Assembly (NCBI GenBank): GCA_963814975.1
Contig: CAWFFB010000017.1
Coordinates: forward strand, 58,269-122,268
Source of the DNA: CAVUXJ01 sp963814975
GTDB taxonomy: Bacteria > Acidobacteriota > Vicinamibacteria > Vicinamibacterales > CAVVIG01
Reading direction: 5' to 3'
Length of the DNA: 64,000 nt
Shown one piece after another: positions 46,998-57,347 of the stretch (positions are counted from its first letter, which is position 1; each line of letters starts with the position of its first letter). The notes under the pieces are model-generated. The model was not told the origin of the DNA, ran no database searches, and was given only the letters and a program-made list of their open reading frames with translations. The position numbers and the translations under genes are program-made.

Positions 46998-47015
46998 GGC
47001 GGCGATATCGCCGCC
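46998..47015 (+). other. Perfect 18-bp palindrome after nuoN
   Basis: GGCGGCGATATCGCCGCC. It can form an mRNA hairpin between the nuo and atp clusters but has no following U-tract, so terminator function is uncertain. Confidence 0.35.
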
Positions 47016-47096
47016 GGCGACCGCCAATCCGCGCTGGTGAACTTTTTCACAAAGATACGATATACTCCACACTTCGCCATCGCGGCGTGCGGGATA

Positions 47097-47342
47097 ATGG
47101 CGCGTTTGCGTAAGGACGACCTGGAGCGGTCGGCAAAGTCCCTGCAGGAGAACTTTGTCAGGGCTGGACCGGCGATGTCGGCGAGCTATACGCTCATCGG
47201 CGCCATCCTGCTGCTGGGGGGCATCGGCTATGCGGTGGACGCGTGGCTGGGCACCTCGCCCTGGTGCCTGCTCTCGGGCCTCCTGTTGGGAATCGTGGTC
47301 GGCTTCTATGAGCTGGCCAAGACGGTCTGGAGGCGCCCGTGA
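47097..47342 (+). CDS. AtpZ/AtpI-family ATP synthase accessory protein
   Basis: 81-residue two-helix membrane protein (ASYTLIGAILLLGGIGYAVD, GLLLGIVVGFYELAKTVWR) of the AtpZ family that precedes Fo genes and aids c-ring assembly or ion supply. The TGA overlaps the next GTG. A TATACT -10-like hexamer at 47061 may serve as a promoter, but no -35 is clear. Confidence 0.8.
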   Translation: MARLRKDDLERSAKSLQENFVRAGPAMSASYTLIGAILLLGGIGYAVDAWLGTSPWCLLSGLLLGIVVGFYELAKTVWRRP

Positions 47343-47710
47343 CCCCCGTGTGGTGGATGGTTGGCGTCAGCGGGGTGTCGTGGCTGGTGGCGGCGGCTCT
47401 GCTCGACGCGCGAGCGCGTATCGAGGTGCTCTACGGCATGCTCGGTCCGCTGGCGATGGTCGTCGGAAGCTGGCTCCTGATGGAGCGGGCGTACCGCCGG
47501 AATCCCGAGCGTCTCACCGGGGTCATGGTTGCGGCGTTTGCAGGCAAGCTGGTGTTTTTCGGAGCATACGTCGCGGTGATGCTGCGCGTGTTGTCGTTGC
47601 GTCCCAGAACATTCGTGGCGAGCTTTACGACCTACTTCATCGCGTTGTACTTGATCGAGGCGCTGTACCTGCGGCGCCTGTTTGCGGGTGGCCCGCGCGC
47701 CACCCTGTAG
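47339..47710 (+). CDS. AtpI-like ATP synthase subunit I
   Basis: 123-residue protein with four predicted helices (SWLVAAALLDARARIEVL, PLAMVVGSWLLMERAYR, KLVFFGAYVAVMLRVL, YFIALYLIEALYLRRLF). Position between the AtpZ-like gene and atpB is that of AtpI/subunit I; direct motifs are weak. GTG start overlaps the upstream stop. Confidence 0.65.
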   Translation: MTPVWWMVGVSGVSWLVAAALLDARARIEVLYGMLGPLAMVVGSWLLMERAYRRNPERLTGVMVAAFAGKLVFFGAYVAVMLRVLSLRPRTFVASFTTYFIALYLIEALYLRRLFAGGPRATL

Positions 47711-47738
47711 TCGACATCGGCGACGGCTTCATACCACG

Positions 47739-48671
47739 ATGGTCCTTCAAGAACATGTTCAAGAGCACGCCGCCGGCGCGGTCGAGAAGTTCAACGCCGG
47801 CGAAATGATCATCGAGCATGTCTCCAACAGCTCACTCGACCATCCGCTGATTCAACTTCCCACCTTGTTCGGGATCAATTTCTCGGTCACCAAGCACGTG
47901 TTCATGCTCTGGTTGGTCGCGACAACCGTCTTCGTCGTCGTAACGTGGACGGTTCGACGGTATCTGAAGCAGGGCGGACTGATTCCGCGTGGTTCGATGA
48001 ATGCGCTCGAAGCCGTCGTGGAGTACGTCCGGGACTCGATCGTGCTCCCCAACGTCGGCCGCAAGTGGGTGGGCACCTGGACGCCGCTGATCCTGACCTT
48101 CTTCTTTTTCATTCTCTTCGCGAACGCCGTCGGTCTGATTCCCATCTTCGAGGTCGTGGGACTCCTGGATCGCTGGGTGCTGCACACGGCGGAGGACTCG
48201 TTCGCGAAGCGTCTCCTGCACGGCGGAACGACGGCCACGGCCAATTTCAACGTCACCGCGGCTCTGGCGACCATCACGTTTGGCACGATCATCCTTGCCG
48301 GCACGAGGGCCCATGGATTCGTGAAGCATTGGAAGAATCTGGTGCCGCACGGGCTGGCGCCGGCTCTCTATGTGATTCTGATTCCAATCGAGATCATGGG
48401 GATGTTCGTCCGGCCCTTCGCGCTGACGATGCGACTTGCGGCCAACATGACCGGCGGGCACATCGCGATTCTGGCAATCCTCTCGTTCGTGTTCCTGTTC
48501 GCCGAGATGTTCGGGCGCGCCATCGCCGGTGTCGGTGTGGGTCTGGCCGTGTCGGTCCCGCTGGCGGTCGGCATCTTCGCCCTCGAAATGATCGTCGTCC
48601 TCGTTCAGGCGTATGTGTTCACGCTGCTGACGGCCGTATTCATGGGCATGGCCATTCACGCTCATCACTGA
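47739..48671 (+). CDS. atpB: F0F1 ATP synthase subunit a
   Basis: Membrane stator subunit, 310 aa, with the essential Arg in FALTMRLAANMTGGH and a preceding EIMGMFVRP helix. The N-terminus has a longer polar leader and an inserted loop (VLHTAEDSFAKRLLHGG) typical of large bacterial subunit a forms. Confidence 0.93.
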   Translation: MVLQEHVQEHAAGAVEKFNAGEMIIEHVSNSSLDHPLIQLPTLFGINFSVTKHVFMLWLVATTVFVVVTWTVRRYLKQGGLIPRGSMNALEAVVEYVRDSIVLPNVGRKWVGTWTPLILTFFFFILFANAVGLIPIFEVVGLLDRWVLHTAEDSFAKRLLHGGTTATANFNVTAALATITFGTIILAGTRAHGFVKHWKNLVPHGLAPALYVILIPIEIMGMFVRPFALTMRLAANMTGGHIAILAILSFVFLFAEMFGRAIAGVGVGLAVSVPLAVGIFALEMIVVLVQAYVFTLLTAVFMGMAIHAHH

Positions 48672-48703
48672 GACAGATCACCCCAACACGAAAGGATAAA
48701 GGA

Positions 48704-49060
48704 ATGAACAGAGTAGGCTTCTTGCGCAAGGCGACGGTCGTGGCGGTTCTCAGCTTCGCCCTTGCGTCGATCGTTTACAGCCCGATCGTCAGCGCACAGG
48801 AGGCTGCGGGGGCGGCCGCACCGGCGAGCGTCGTGCATCTGCTCGGCGTGGCGCTGGGCCTCGGCATGATCGTGATTGGCGCGGGCCTGGGCATCGGCAA
48901 ACTGGCCGCTGCCGCCGCGGAGGGCATCGCCCGGCAGCCGAGCGCAGCCGCTCAGATTACCGGCGCCGTCAACCTCCCGCTGTTCCTGCTCGAAGGCGTC
49001 GCGATTCTCGCGGAAGTGTTCGCTCTGCTGGTCCTGTTGCTCGCGAACCCGATCGGATGA
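48704..49060 (+). CDS. atpE: F0F1 ATP synthase subunit c with N-terminal signal-like extension
   Basis: c-ring subunit. The two-helix hairpin is residues about 42-118: GAGLGIGKLAAAAAEGIARQ and LFLLEGVAILAEVFALLVLL with the ion-binding Glu. It is preceded by 40 residues that look like a cleavable signal peptide (basic start, hydrophobic core, VSAQE). GGATAAAGGA precedes the ATG. The extension makes it 118 aa rather than about 75-90. Confidence 0.92.
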   Translation: MNRVGFLRKATVVAVLSFALASIVYSPIVSAQEAAGAAAPASVVHLLGVALGLGMIVIGAGLGIGKLAAAAAEGIARQPSAAAQITGAVNLPLFLLEGVAILAEVFALLVLLLANPIG

Positions 49061-49074
49061 ACACGGCAGCGATG

Positions 49075-49112
49075 CTTCGACTGAGCTCAGGACCAGTCTG
49101 AGCTTCTCGAAG
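49075..49112. repeat. REP-like palindrome between atpE and atpF
   Basis: Imperfect inverted repeat CTTCGACTGAGCTCAGG..CTGAGCTTCTCGAAG, a member of the widespread CTTCGACAAGCTCAG-type palindromic class. Confidence 0.65.
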
Positions 49113-49128
49113 GCGGAGCGGAGTGAAT

Positions 49129-49629
49129 ATGAATCCATTGGTCCAGCCGGATCCCGGATTGTTCATCTGGACAATCCTCACGTTCCTGGTTCTGGTGACG
49201 CTGCTCGCGAAGTTTGCGTGGAGGCCGTTGCTGCAGGCGCTCGACAGCCGTCAGGAGCTGATCAGGAGGTCTCTGGACGATGCCCAGCAGGCCAGGCAGG
49301 AGCTCGAGCGGCTGCACCATGAATCGGCGCAGATCATCAGGCAGGCCCGCGTCGACGCCGAAGCCGTGGTCGCGCAGAGCCGATCAGATGCGGCCAGGCT
49401 CAGGGAAGAAATGAGGCAGAAGGCGAAAGCCGAAGCAGACGGCATCGTCCGGAACGCGGAGCGTCAGATTCAGCTGGAGACCCAGCGCGCGCTGCAGCAG
49501 ATCCGCCATGAAGCCGTCGATCTGTCGGTGATGATCGCTTCGAAGATCCTTCAGCGCAACATAACCAGGGAGGACAACGAGAAGCTGATCGAGGAAGCCC
49601 TCAAACAAGTCGAGACGCCGCGCCACTGA
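49129..49629 (+). CDS. atpF: F0F1 ATP synthase subunit b
   Basis: Peripheral stalk subunit, 166 aa. One N-terminal helix (FIWTILTFLVLVTLLAKF), then a long charged coiled coil (RQELIRRSLDDAQQARQELE onward). ATG 49129 chosen; an in-frame GTG is two codons earlier. The cluster stops here: no atpH, A, G, D or C in the window. Confidence 0.92.
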   Translation: MNPLVQPDPGLFIWTILTFLVLVTLLAKFAWRPLLQALDSRQELIRRSLDDAQQARQELERLHHESAQIIRQARVDAEAVVAQSRSDAARLREEMRQKAKAEADGIVRNAERQIQLETQRALQQIRHEAVDLSVMIASKILQRNITREDNEKLIEEALKQVETPRH

Positions 49630-49672
49630 AAGCCGCAGGATCGGGGATCCTGTCGCTCTGGTCCCTCCTGTC

Positions 49673-50545
49673 CTATTTGGATACGCCCAACCCTCTGACC
49701 CGGGCTCCCGGCGTTTTGACGCCCACTCGCACATCGGCAGTGCTCGGATCCCCGGACGGAATCAGGTACTGGATCATCATCTCGGTCGCGAGCCGATCGG
49801 CGAGCCGGTCGAGCGCCACCGCGTACGAGGCGGGAGAAAACACCGGGATGTACTGCCCGTGGGTCTGGTCGGAGAGATCGCGAAGCAGGTCCTGTTCGGG
49901 GCGTCCGGGGTAGCCGCGTCCGCCGGACGCCGCTTCTGGTGCTCGCCTGACGACCACGCTGACGAAGGCGCCGCTCTCGAAGATCGCCTGCGATGCGCCC
50001 GGTGCAGCCGGCTGCGACGTGTCGATCGGCCGCGCCGATATGATGACGATCGCGGAGAAGGGCGCGCCGGTTTCGCCGATCAGGCGGACTGCGTTCGCAA
50101 CCGCTTCGATCGGCGCGAGGATCGCCGCGGGGTTGATGTCCGCGTGCTCGAGCCTGGCGAGCGCGGCTGCACGATCGTCCTCGAAAGAGGCTACGATGGC
50201 CGGCGGGCTGGCCAGCGTGCTCACGGCCACGGCACGCGGACCGAGCCGCGAGATGAAGCGCACGACGGCCCGGCGAATCGCCTGCACGTCGCTGGCGGCG
50301 GTCGCTCCCTCGTCCAGCAGGACGACGACAGGATAGTCGGCAACATACACGGAAACGATTTCGCGCTCGCTCCCGTTTTCGGCGATTGCGAAGTCGTCCG
50401 CGCCAAGATCGATCAGCGGGCGATCCTGCGCATCGGTCACGGCGGCCAGCACGACGCGGCTGGCGGCCGTCCTCAGCTGCGTCTCGCTGGACGGCGCCAG
50501 CGGCGCGGTGACGCCTGCGGCGAGGGCGATAACAGCAGCGATCAT
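49673..50545 (-). CDS. VWFA-like secreted protein
   Basis: About 290 residues, signal peptide MIAAVIALAAGVTAPLAP. The mature part contains SRVVLAAVTDAQDRPL, DLGADDFAIAENGSEREIVS and a VWA-like fold with VVLLDEGATAASDVQAI and IVIISARPIDTS. The MIDAS is not canonical. Ends MIQYLIPSGDPSTADVRVGV. Related in layout to the two VWFA proteins near 35 kb, making this the third copy in the window. Role unknown. Confidence 0.72.
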   Translation of the reverse strand: MIAAVIALAAGVTAPLAPSSETQLRTAASRVVLAAVTDAQDRPLIDLGADDFAIAENGSEREIVSVYVADYPVVVLLDEGATAASDVQAIRRAVVRFISRLGPRAVAVSTLASPPAIVASFEDDRAAALARLEHADINPAAILAPIEAVANAVRLIGETGAPFSAIVIISARPIDTSQPAAPGASQAIFESGAFVSVVVRRAPEAASGGRGYPGRPEQDLLRDLSDQTHGQYIPVFSPASYAVALDRLADRLATEMMIQYLIPSGDPSTADVRVGVKTPGARVRGLGVSK

Positions 50546-50656
50546 GGAAGGATCGTCATAGCCGCGCACGGGCGCATAGCCACGGACTAGACTGACCACG
50601 AGAGCTCCGGGGCGGGGTACCTTCTCGTGCTCGTGGCAGCGCTTCTGTTTCGCCGG

Positions 50657-52906
50657 TCACGCACCCGAATCTCGTTCGCACGAGACTAGCGGCGAAACGC
50701 GAGCGGCCGTCCGGCGCGGGTCGGGCAACTGGCGCGCCTTGACCCGCAGCGCGGCCGCTTCGCGATGATTGCCCAAGATTGTCCACAACCGCGCCGCCAC
50801 CGTGTACCCCTCTGGCGTGGGGTTCAGGCGCACGAGGTCGGCTGCCATGTCGGCGGCTTCGCCTGCCCGGCCGGTCGTGTGATAAAGCGTGGCCAGCGCA
50901 GACCTCGCCCGCATGTTTCGCGGGAAGCGTTTGAGCTCCAGCAGCAACTGGTACTCAGCTTCAGCGAACCGCTCCAGTCGAAGGAACGTGTCGCCTGCGT
51001 GGTAATGCAGGTCCGCAATCTGAGGCCTGTCGCCGATCCGTTCGCTTTCGCTGGCGGCGCGCTCGAACAGCGGCAGCGCCTCGTTGTACCGGCCCTCGTC
51101 GTACAGCAGGCGTCCCTCGATGTACAACGGCAGCGGCAGCAGGCCCGGCTGCGCACGGTAGGCGAGCTCCGCCTCGGCTCGTGCCGCTTCGTTGTCGCCC
51201 TGCGCCAGCGCAATTCTGGCAAGGAGCTCGTGGGCGGCGGCGCCGGCGTGCGGCACCGATTCGGAGGCGACCCGCACCGCCGAGCTCGCCAGTTCCCGGG
51301 CCTCATCCAGCCTGCGCAGCCGCAGCAGCACGGCCGCAGCACCCAGGTACCCCGAGGGATTCTTCGGTGCGAGCGAGATCACATTCTTGTGAGCCTCCAG
51401 GGCGTGCTCGTAACGTCCGCCGAGCGACGCCTCGGACGCCAGCTCGGCCCAGACGTCGATCATGTCGGGGTGCTCACGCAGGATGCCCTGAAGCAGCTCG
51501 ATCGCTTGCGGCCACCGCCCGACCCTCGCGTGTTCGAGCGCAGCTCGGTAGGTTTCAAGGACGGCGCTGGTGTCCTTCGGGTCTGCGCGGCCGGCGTTCG
51601 ATCCGGCGCCCGGCGCAGCAGTCACGCTGCCCACGTAGCCCAGCGAGGCATACCGCTCGTAATCCTCTGGCGCCACATCGCCTGGCGACGCGATTTTGGA
51701 CCCCGACGTGAGGCGATCCAGCGCTTCACCGAGCTTCCGCACGAACTGCGTCTCGCGGGCGGCGACGTTGCTGCGCTCACCAGGATCGCGTTCCAGATCG
51801 TAGAGCTCTTCGTGCGGCGCCCTGACTTACCGGTATCGGCCGTCTGTCACCGATATCAATTCGCTCCACCCGAAGCGATAACGGCCGAACAGCGATTCGG
51901 CGTAGATCACGCGTTCGGGCAGGCGGTCTGTGCCGTCGAGGAGCGGCTTGAGCGATCGCCCCCGCAGGTTGCCTGGAACAGGTGCTCGCGCGAGGTCGAG
52001 AATCGTCGGCACGAGGTCAACATGCTGAACCGGTTCGCTCACGCGACGTCCCGCTCCTTCGCCGGCGGCCTGCTTGACGATCAGCGGCACGCGAAGGACG
52101 TCGTCGTACACGAACAATCCGTGCCCCTGCTCGCCGTGATCGCCGAGGCCTTCGCCATGATCGGAGAGGAGGATGATCGTGGACTGATCGTAGAGTTGAT
52201 GCGCCTTCAGGTACTTCACAAACCGGCCGATGATTTCGTCCGCGTAGGCGATTTCCGCGTTGTACGGCGCGAACTCGGCGAACCGCGCTGGTGCGTCATA
52301 GGGGGCGTGGGGCTCGTACAAATGCAGGAATAGAAAAGCGCGCGACGTGCCCACCGACTGCAGCCACTGCTCCGCGATCTTTTCGGAGTCGGTCCCATCG
52401 CGCGCCACGGGGCCGCTCGTCGGATCGGACGGGCCGTCCGGCATCTCACCGTCAAAAAATGCGAAACCCTGGCCGATGCCGGTTTCCTTGCGAAGGACGA
52501 AAGAGGAGACGACGGCGCCGGTGGCGTAGCCGCGGTCGGTCAGGATCTCTGCCGCCAGGCGCTCGGCGGCCGGCACGACGAAGCCGGCGTTGTCGCGCAC
52601 ACCCGTCTCGAACGGCAGTCGTCCGGACAGAAGAGATGCATGGGCTGGCAGCGTTTGAGGCGAGTGCGAGAAGGCACGCTCGAAGACGACGCCGTCGGCG
52701 GCGAGCGCATCGATGGCGGGCGTCCGGACCTGGCGGTACCCGTAAGCGGGCAAGTGGTCGGCCCGGAGCGTGTCGACGGAGATGACGACGATCGGACCGC
52801 TCACCGGCGCCGATGCGCGGGCGTATCGCCAGCCGCCGACGGCGGCCAGGACCGTGCTGACCGCGACCAGCACCAGAATGAATGTGTAGCGGAAGGGACG
52901 CGCCAA
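50657..52906 (-). CDS. Sulfatase-TPR fusion protein interrupted by an in-frame TAA
   Basis: About 749 codons. Residues 1-360 are an alkaline-phosphatase-superfamily sulfatase: membrane anchor, VVISVDTLRADHLPAYGY, HSPQTLPAHASLLSG, LHLYEPHAPYDAP and LLSDHGEGLGDHGEQGHG. Residues 365-749 hold a short C-terminal sulfatase tail (HEELYDLERDPGERSNV) and about eight TPR units. The conserved RYRYVRAPHEELYDL segment reads RYR-stop-VRAP: TAA at 51827-51829 replaces an expected TAC. The two halves are in the same frame, so this is a nonsense change, not an indel. The starting Ser of VSxTLR differs from Cys-type sulfatases, so a phosphotransferase role is possible. TTG start abuts the upstream TAG. Confidence 0.8.
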
Positions 52907-53834
52907 CTACCTGTTCAACTGATCAAGAGTGGCTTTGGCCAGCGCCGCTTCGGGGGAGATCGGATCGACCGAGAGCACCTGGGCCAGATACTTCGTGGCG
53001 CCGGCCTTGTCTCCTCTTTCCAGCGCCAGCATTCCAAGCCGATGCAGCGGCCGGCCCCACGATGGGTCGGTCGCGGTGGCTTTCTCGTACCATTTCGCCG
53101 CCTCGTCGACCTGACCCGCTGACGCTTTCACTTCGCCCAGGTTGAAGAAGACATCGCGTCCGGCCGCCGGACCTTCAGCAGCCTTCTGCAGCGCTGCCTC
53201 CGCCGCCTTCGCGTCACCCCGCTCGAGGTTGGTCAGGGCGATTCCGACGTTTGCCTTCTCGTTGTTCTGATCGACGTCGAGCAGGGCCGAGTAGGCGTCC
53301 AGCGCGGCGTCGAAGTCTTTCTTCTTCCGATACGCCGCGGCGATCTGCAGATTGATGACGGTGAGCGTCGGGGTCCTCTTCATGATGGCACGGTAGGCCG
53401 CCACGGCCTCGTCCCACTTTTGCTGATTGAACAGGGCATCGGCGGCGGCGAGGTCGGCCTGAAGGTCCTTTGCGGAGATGCCGGCCAGCGCCCCGGTGGC
53501 CTCAGGGCCATTACGCCGAAGCTCGAACAGGAGGGGAGGGTTGGGAGCCCCGACGCGAACGCCCATCTCTCCGACCTGCGGTGCGTGCGCCAGCGCCTGC
53601 GCGGTGAATCGCCACCGGCCAGGGCGCAGCCCGATCATCGTGAAGCGGCCCTTCGTATCCGTCGTCGCGCTGAAGCTGCTGCCGAAGTTCGGGTTTTCGG
53701 CGATCACGGTTGCGCCCTTGATCGCCTCGCCGTTGTCGTCCTTGACGAGGCCGCTGACGCGGACAGCCTGCGCGCCGGCGGGACCAGCCACACCCGCGAT
53801 GAAAAGGGCGGCGATGGCGAGGCGACGAAGGTCG

Positions 53835-53848
<14 letters not shown>
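52907..53848 (-). CDS. Secreted TPR protein with carboxypeptidase-regulatory-like domain
   Basis: About 313 residues. Signal peptide ending GPAGAQA, a beta-sandwich CarboxypepD_reg-like domain (VRVSGLVKDDNGEAIKGATV, GRFTMIGLRPGRWRF), then four to five TPR repeats (AALFNQQKWDEAVAAYRAI-like units, LERGDAKAAEAALQKA, GRDVFFNLGEVKASAGQVDE). Likely a protein-interaction scaffold. Its TAG is immediately followed by the sulfatase TTG. Confidence 0.82.
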
Positions 53849-54358
<510 letters not shown>

Positions 54359-54364
54359 TATTAC

Positions 54365-54458
54365 GAAGCTCGCAGCTGTCAGCTCCCAGCTTTCACTCAG
54401 CTTCGTGAGTCCTTGAGGGCTACAGCTGATAGCTGATAACTGATAGCTCTGAAAACTG
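54365..54458. repeat. Heptamer arrays between ctaB and the DUF420 gene
   Basis: AGCTGTC/AGCTCCC/AGCTTTC units, then TAGCTGA/TAACTGA/TAGCTCT units, forming an imperfect inverted pair. Confidence 0.65.
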
Positions 54459-54459
54459 A

Positions 54460-55379
54460 TTAGTGATGATCCAACAACATCGCCGTCCAGATGAGCGGCA
54501 GATAGGTGATCGAGCTGTAGAAGAGGAGCGCGGGCGGTCGGGTCGGTTCGCGACAGCGCGAAACGCGCGGCCATCCACAGCAAGCCGACGCCGAGGACCA
54601 GCGCGATCCAGAAGTACGCGGCGCCCGTCATGCCGACGAACGTCGGCACCAGGCTCACCGGCACCAGCGCCGCGGCGTAGAACACGGCCTGGCGGCCCGC
54701 CCGGCGGCCGTCCGGTTCGACGACCGGCAGCATCGGAAACCCGGCGCGCGCGTAGTCGTCGCGATACAGCCACGCGATCGCCATGAAGTGCGGAATCTGC
54801 CAGAGAAACACGATGGCGAACAGCGACCAGCCGCCGAGCGACAGACGTGCCGCTGGCCGCCGTCCAGCCGATCAGCGGCGGCAGCGCCCCCGGAACCGCG
54901 CCGACCAGCGTGGCGAGCGACGATCGCCGCTTCATCGGCGTGTAGACGGCCAGGTAGACGACGAGCGTCGCCAGCGCGAGCAGCGCCGCGAGCGCGTTCG
55001 CCGACACGCCAGGAGCACGAGCCCGCGGCTGCGAGCAGCGTCCCGAACGAGCGGGCTTCCTCAGGGGTCACGCGGCCGTCGGGCAGCGGACGCAGTCGCG
55101 TCCGCCGCATCAGCGCGTCGGTGTCGCGTTCGTACACCTGGTTCAGCACCGCGGCGCCGCCGGCGACCAGCGCGGTGCCGCGACGGCGACTGCGCCATCG
55201 GACAGACAGACCGGGCTGGCGACGCGCCAAGGTAGTAGCCCGCCGCGCTCGTGGCGACGACGAGCAAGTTCAGCCGCGGTTTGGTCAGCGCGACGTAGTC
55301 GGCGAGACGACGCTGCGACTGACCGGCGTCCGACGCTCAGCGGGACGGGCGCGACGCTCGACGTGCGGCGCTCCTTCAC
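54460..55379 (-). CDS. ctaB: Protoheme IX farnesyltransferase (heme O synthase), heavily frameshifted
   Basis: UbiA-family membrane prenyltransferase adding farnesyl to heme B for heme-copper oxidases. YVALTKPRLNLLVVAT opens the conserved part, then AAVLNQVYERDTDALMRRT (the Asp-rich NxxxDxxxD motif), RPLPDGRVTPEEA, VYTPMKRRSSLATLVGAVPG, and IPHFMAIAWLYRDDYARAGF with the second acidic motif. About five frame changes. GTG at 55379 is the likeliest start. End TAA at 54460. Confidence 0.82.
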
Positions 55380-55399
55380 GCGCGCGCTCCGGCTCGCGT

Positions 55400-55461
55400 G
55401 GTCCGCCTGAAGGCCGGACGGCGACCTGCATCCGATCGTAGCGTCCGGCTTCAGCCGGACC
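55400..55461. repeat. REP-like GTCCGGCTTCAGCCGGAC palindromes
   Basis: Two palindromic units (GTCCGCCTGAAGGCCGGAC and GTCCGGCTTCAGCCGGAC) 30 bases apart at the ctaA-ctaB junction. When read as protein they give the RLKPDAT/GPAEAG strings typical of repeat-contaminated acidobacterial annotations. Confidence 0.6.
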
Positions 55462-56367
55462 GTGTCGGTCGCGAACTGCACGCGCCAGCTGCTGCAGCGT
55501 GAGCACCAGCGACGTCGCCAGCACCAGCGCGCCGCAGACGACGTGCAGCGCTGTTGATCCACGAGGTTGCGCGGCGGCTCAGCACGGTGAGCGCGCCGAG
55601 CGTGATCTGGACGGCGACGAGCGCGACGAGCAGCGTCGCCGGGCCGGTCAGCTCGCGCTGCGGCCGATGGCGCGACCAGACGTGTGCCGCCGTCGCCAGG
55701 ATCGCCACGTGACGACGAGCGCGCCGACGCGGTGCGCGAAGTGCACCGCGATCGCCGGAGTCCCAGTGATCGGGGACGACGCCGCCGAACATCAGCGGGA
55801 AGTCGGGGATCGCGAGCCCGGCGCCCGTGTGCCGCATCGTCGCGCCGATCAGAATCTGCAGCGTAGATCGAGCGTCGTGGTCGTCGTCGCCAGCGCCGCA
55901 GCCGCGCGTCGTCCACCGCGTCGTGCCGCTGCAGCCAGCCCGGCGAGCGTGAACAGCGCGATCGCGACCGTCATGCAGAAGAAGATCTCGGCGAGGCCGG
56001 CGTGCGCCGTCGAAACGGCGTCCGGCAGGAAGAACAGCACGGTGAGGCCGCCGAGCATGCCCTGCACGATCACGGCGCCGAGGGCGATGGCGCCGAGCCG
56101 CTTCATCCAGCGGCGCGGCTCGGCCAGCCACAGCCAGACGGCCAGGACGATGGTGAGGAAGCCGACCGTGCTGGCGATCAGCCGATGGCCGTGCTCGTAG
56201 AAGATGCCGCCGACCCACATCGACGGCGGGAACGTGAACATGTTCCAGCCGTAGCTCGTCGGCCAGTCGGGCACCGGCAGGCCTGCGTCGGTGCTGGTCA
56301 CGAGGCTGCCGGCCAGGACGAGGAGGACCGTGCAGGCGGCGACGAACTTGGCGAAGCGGTGGAGCAT
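55440..56367 (-). CDS. ctaA: Heme A synthase (COX15/CtaA), frameshifted
   Basis: Membrane enzyme oxidising heme O to heme A. N-terminal half: GSLVTSTDAGLPVPDWPTSY, YEHGHRLIASTVGFL (heme His motif) and QGMLGGLTVLF. C-terminal half repeats the fold: IGATMRHTGAGLAIPDFP and VHFAHRVGALVV. At least four frame changes after 55865. The 3' end is approximate because it runs into the palindromic repeat. Start ATG 56367 is supported by the protein N-terminus. Confidence 0.82.
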
Positions 56368-56465
56368 GTTTCGAAGGCAGGTAGGGCTGGAGAAGGGCGG
56401 ATGGGCCGGGGCAAGCGGTCGGCCTCCTGCCATTCCCGCCTCTCCTGCCTTCCCCGCCTGGTGCG

Positions 56466-57287
56466 TTAGTTCGGTCGCCGTGCCGCCGGCGCCTTGAAGC
56501 GTGAAGGTGACGTCCTTGGTTTCCTTCTCGGCCGAGCGTCACGCTCTGCGGTCTGCGGTGCCGAGCTTCTCGTGCCACGCTTCGATCGTGTAGGTGCCCG
56601 GCGGCAGCGACTTGAGCTCGAACTTGCCGTCTGTGTCGGTCACGGCGAAGTACGGATGATCGAGCACGCCGACGTAGGCGTTCATCCAGCCGTGCACGTC
56701 GCACTTGAAGGGCACCATCACTTCCTTCTTGGTGAAGGTGTGCGTCATCTTCATGCCCTGGATCGGCTGGCCGTTGTTGAACTCGGGGTTCGCCTTCGGC
56801 ATCGCGTGGATGTTGTGCAGCGTCGGATCGCTGTTGACGATCTCGAGCGGCTGGCCGACGCGCATGCCGAACACGTGCGGACGTGTAGCGGCAGCCCTTC
56901 TGATCGATCTTCAGCGATCTCGGTCGGCGTGTCGAAGACGTAGTTGCCGAGGCCGTCCTTGACGTAGACGAACACGTTGCCGAGCGACTTGCCGTCGCTG
57001 CCGACGACGTAGGTCTCCTGCAACTGCGGGCCCTTGGCCTCCTTCAGGCAGACCGGATCGGCGTTCATCTTGATCGGCTCGTTCTTCGGCGCCGCGCCGT
57101 CGAGCGTCGACGGTCCCTTCACGTCGCCGGCCGTCGCGGTATCGACTTTCTGGCCCGACGGCGTGCGCCGGACGGCGATGAGGGCTCTGCCGACGTGCTC
57201 GGTTTCGCTGGCCGCCGCCGCACGCGACGACGGATGCCGCGAGCGCCAGACCGAGGGTGCACTGACCCAGACGTTTCGTAGACGCAT
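56466..57287 (-). CDS. Copper-binding (cupredoxin-like) lipoprotein with regulatory-like fold (frameshifted)
   Basis: About 270 residues. A lipoprotein signal (CTLGLALAASVVAC) is reached after an early slip. Then NADPVCLKEAKGPQLQE, VFVYVKDGLGNYVFD and a blue-copper-like C-terminal domain: LHNIHAMPKANPEFN and VPFKCDVHGWMNAYVGV, giving His, Cys, His and Met candidates (CxxHxxM). It ends in FELKSLPPGTYTIEAWHEKLG and, after another slip, KETKDVTFT. Upstream of ctaA, so it probably serves the oxidase pathway as an electron or copper carrier. Role inferred. Confidence 0.75.
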
Positions 57288-57311
57288 TGACCTCTCCTAG
57301 CAAAAAATGAG

Positions 57312-57334
57312 CGCAAAACCGCCTCGAGGCGGAC
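57312..57334 (-). terminator. Rho-independent terminator after the M23 peptidase gene
   Basis: Seven-base-pair palindromic stem CCGCCTCGAGGCGG (57319-57332), followed on the minus strand by TTTTG. It is 16 bases beyond the M23 stop and before the lipoprotein gene. Confidence 0.6.
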
Positions 57335-57347
57335 CTGCAATGATACC

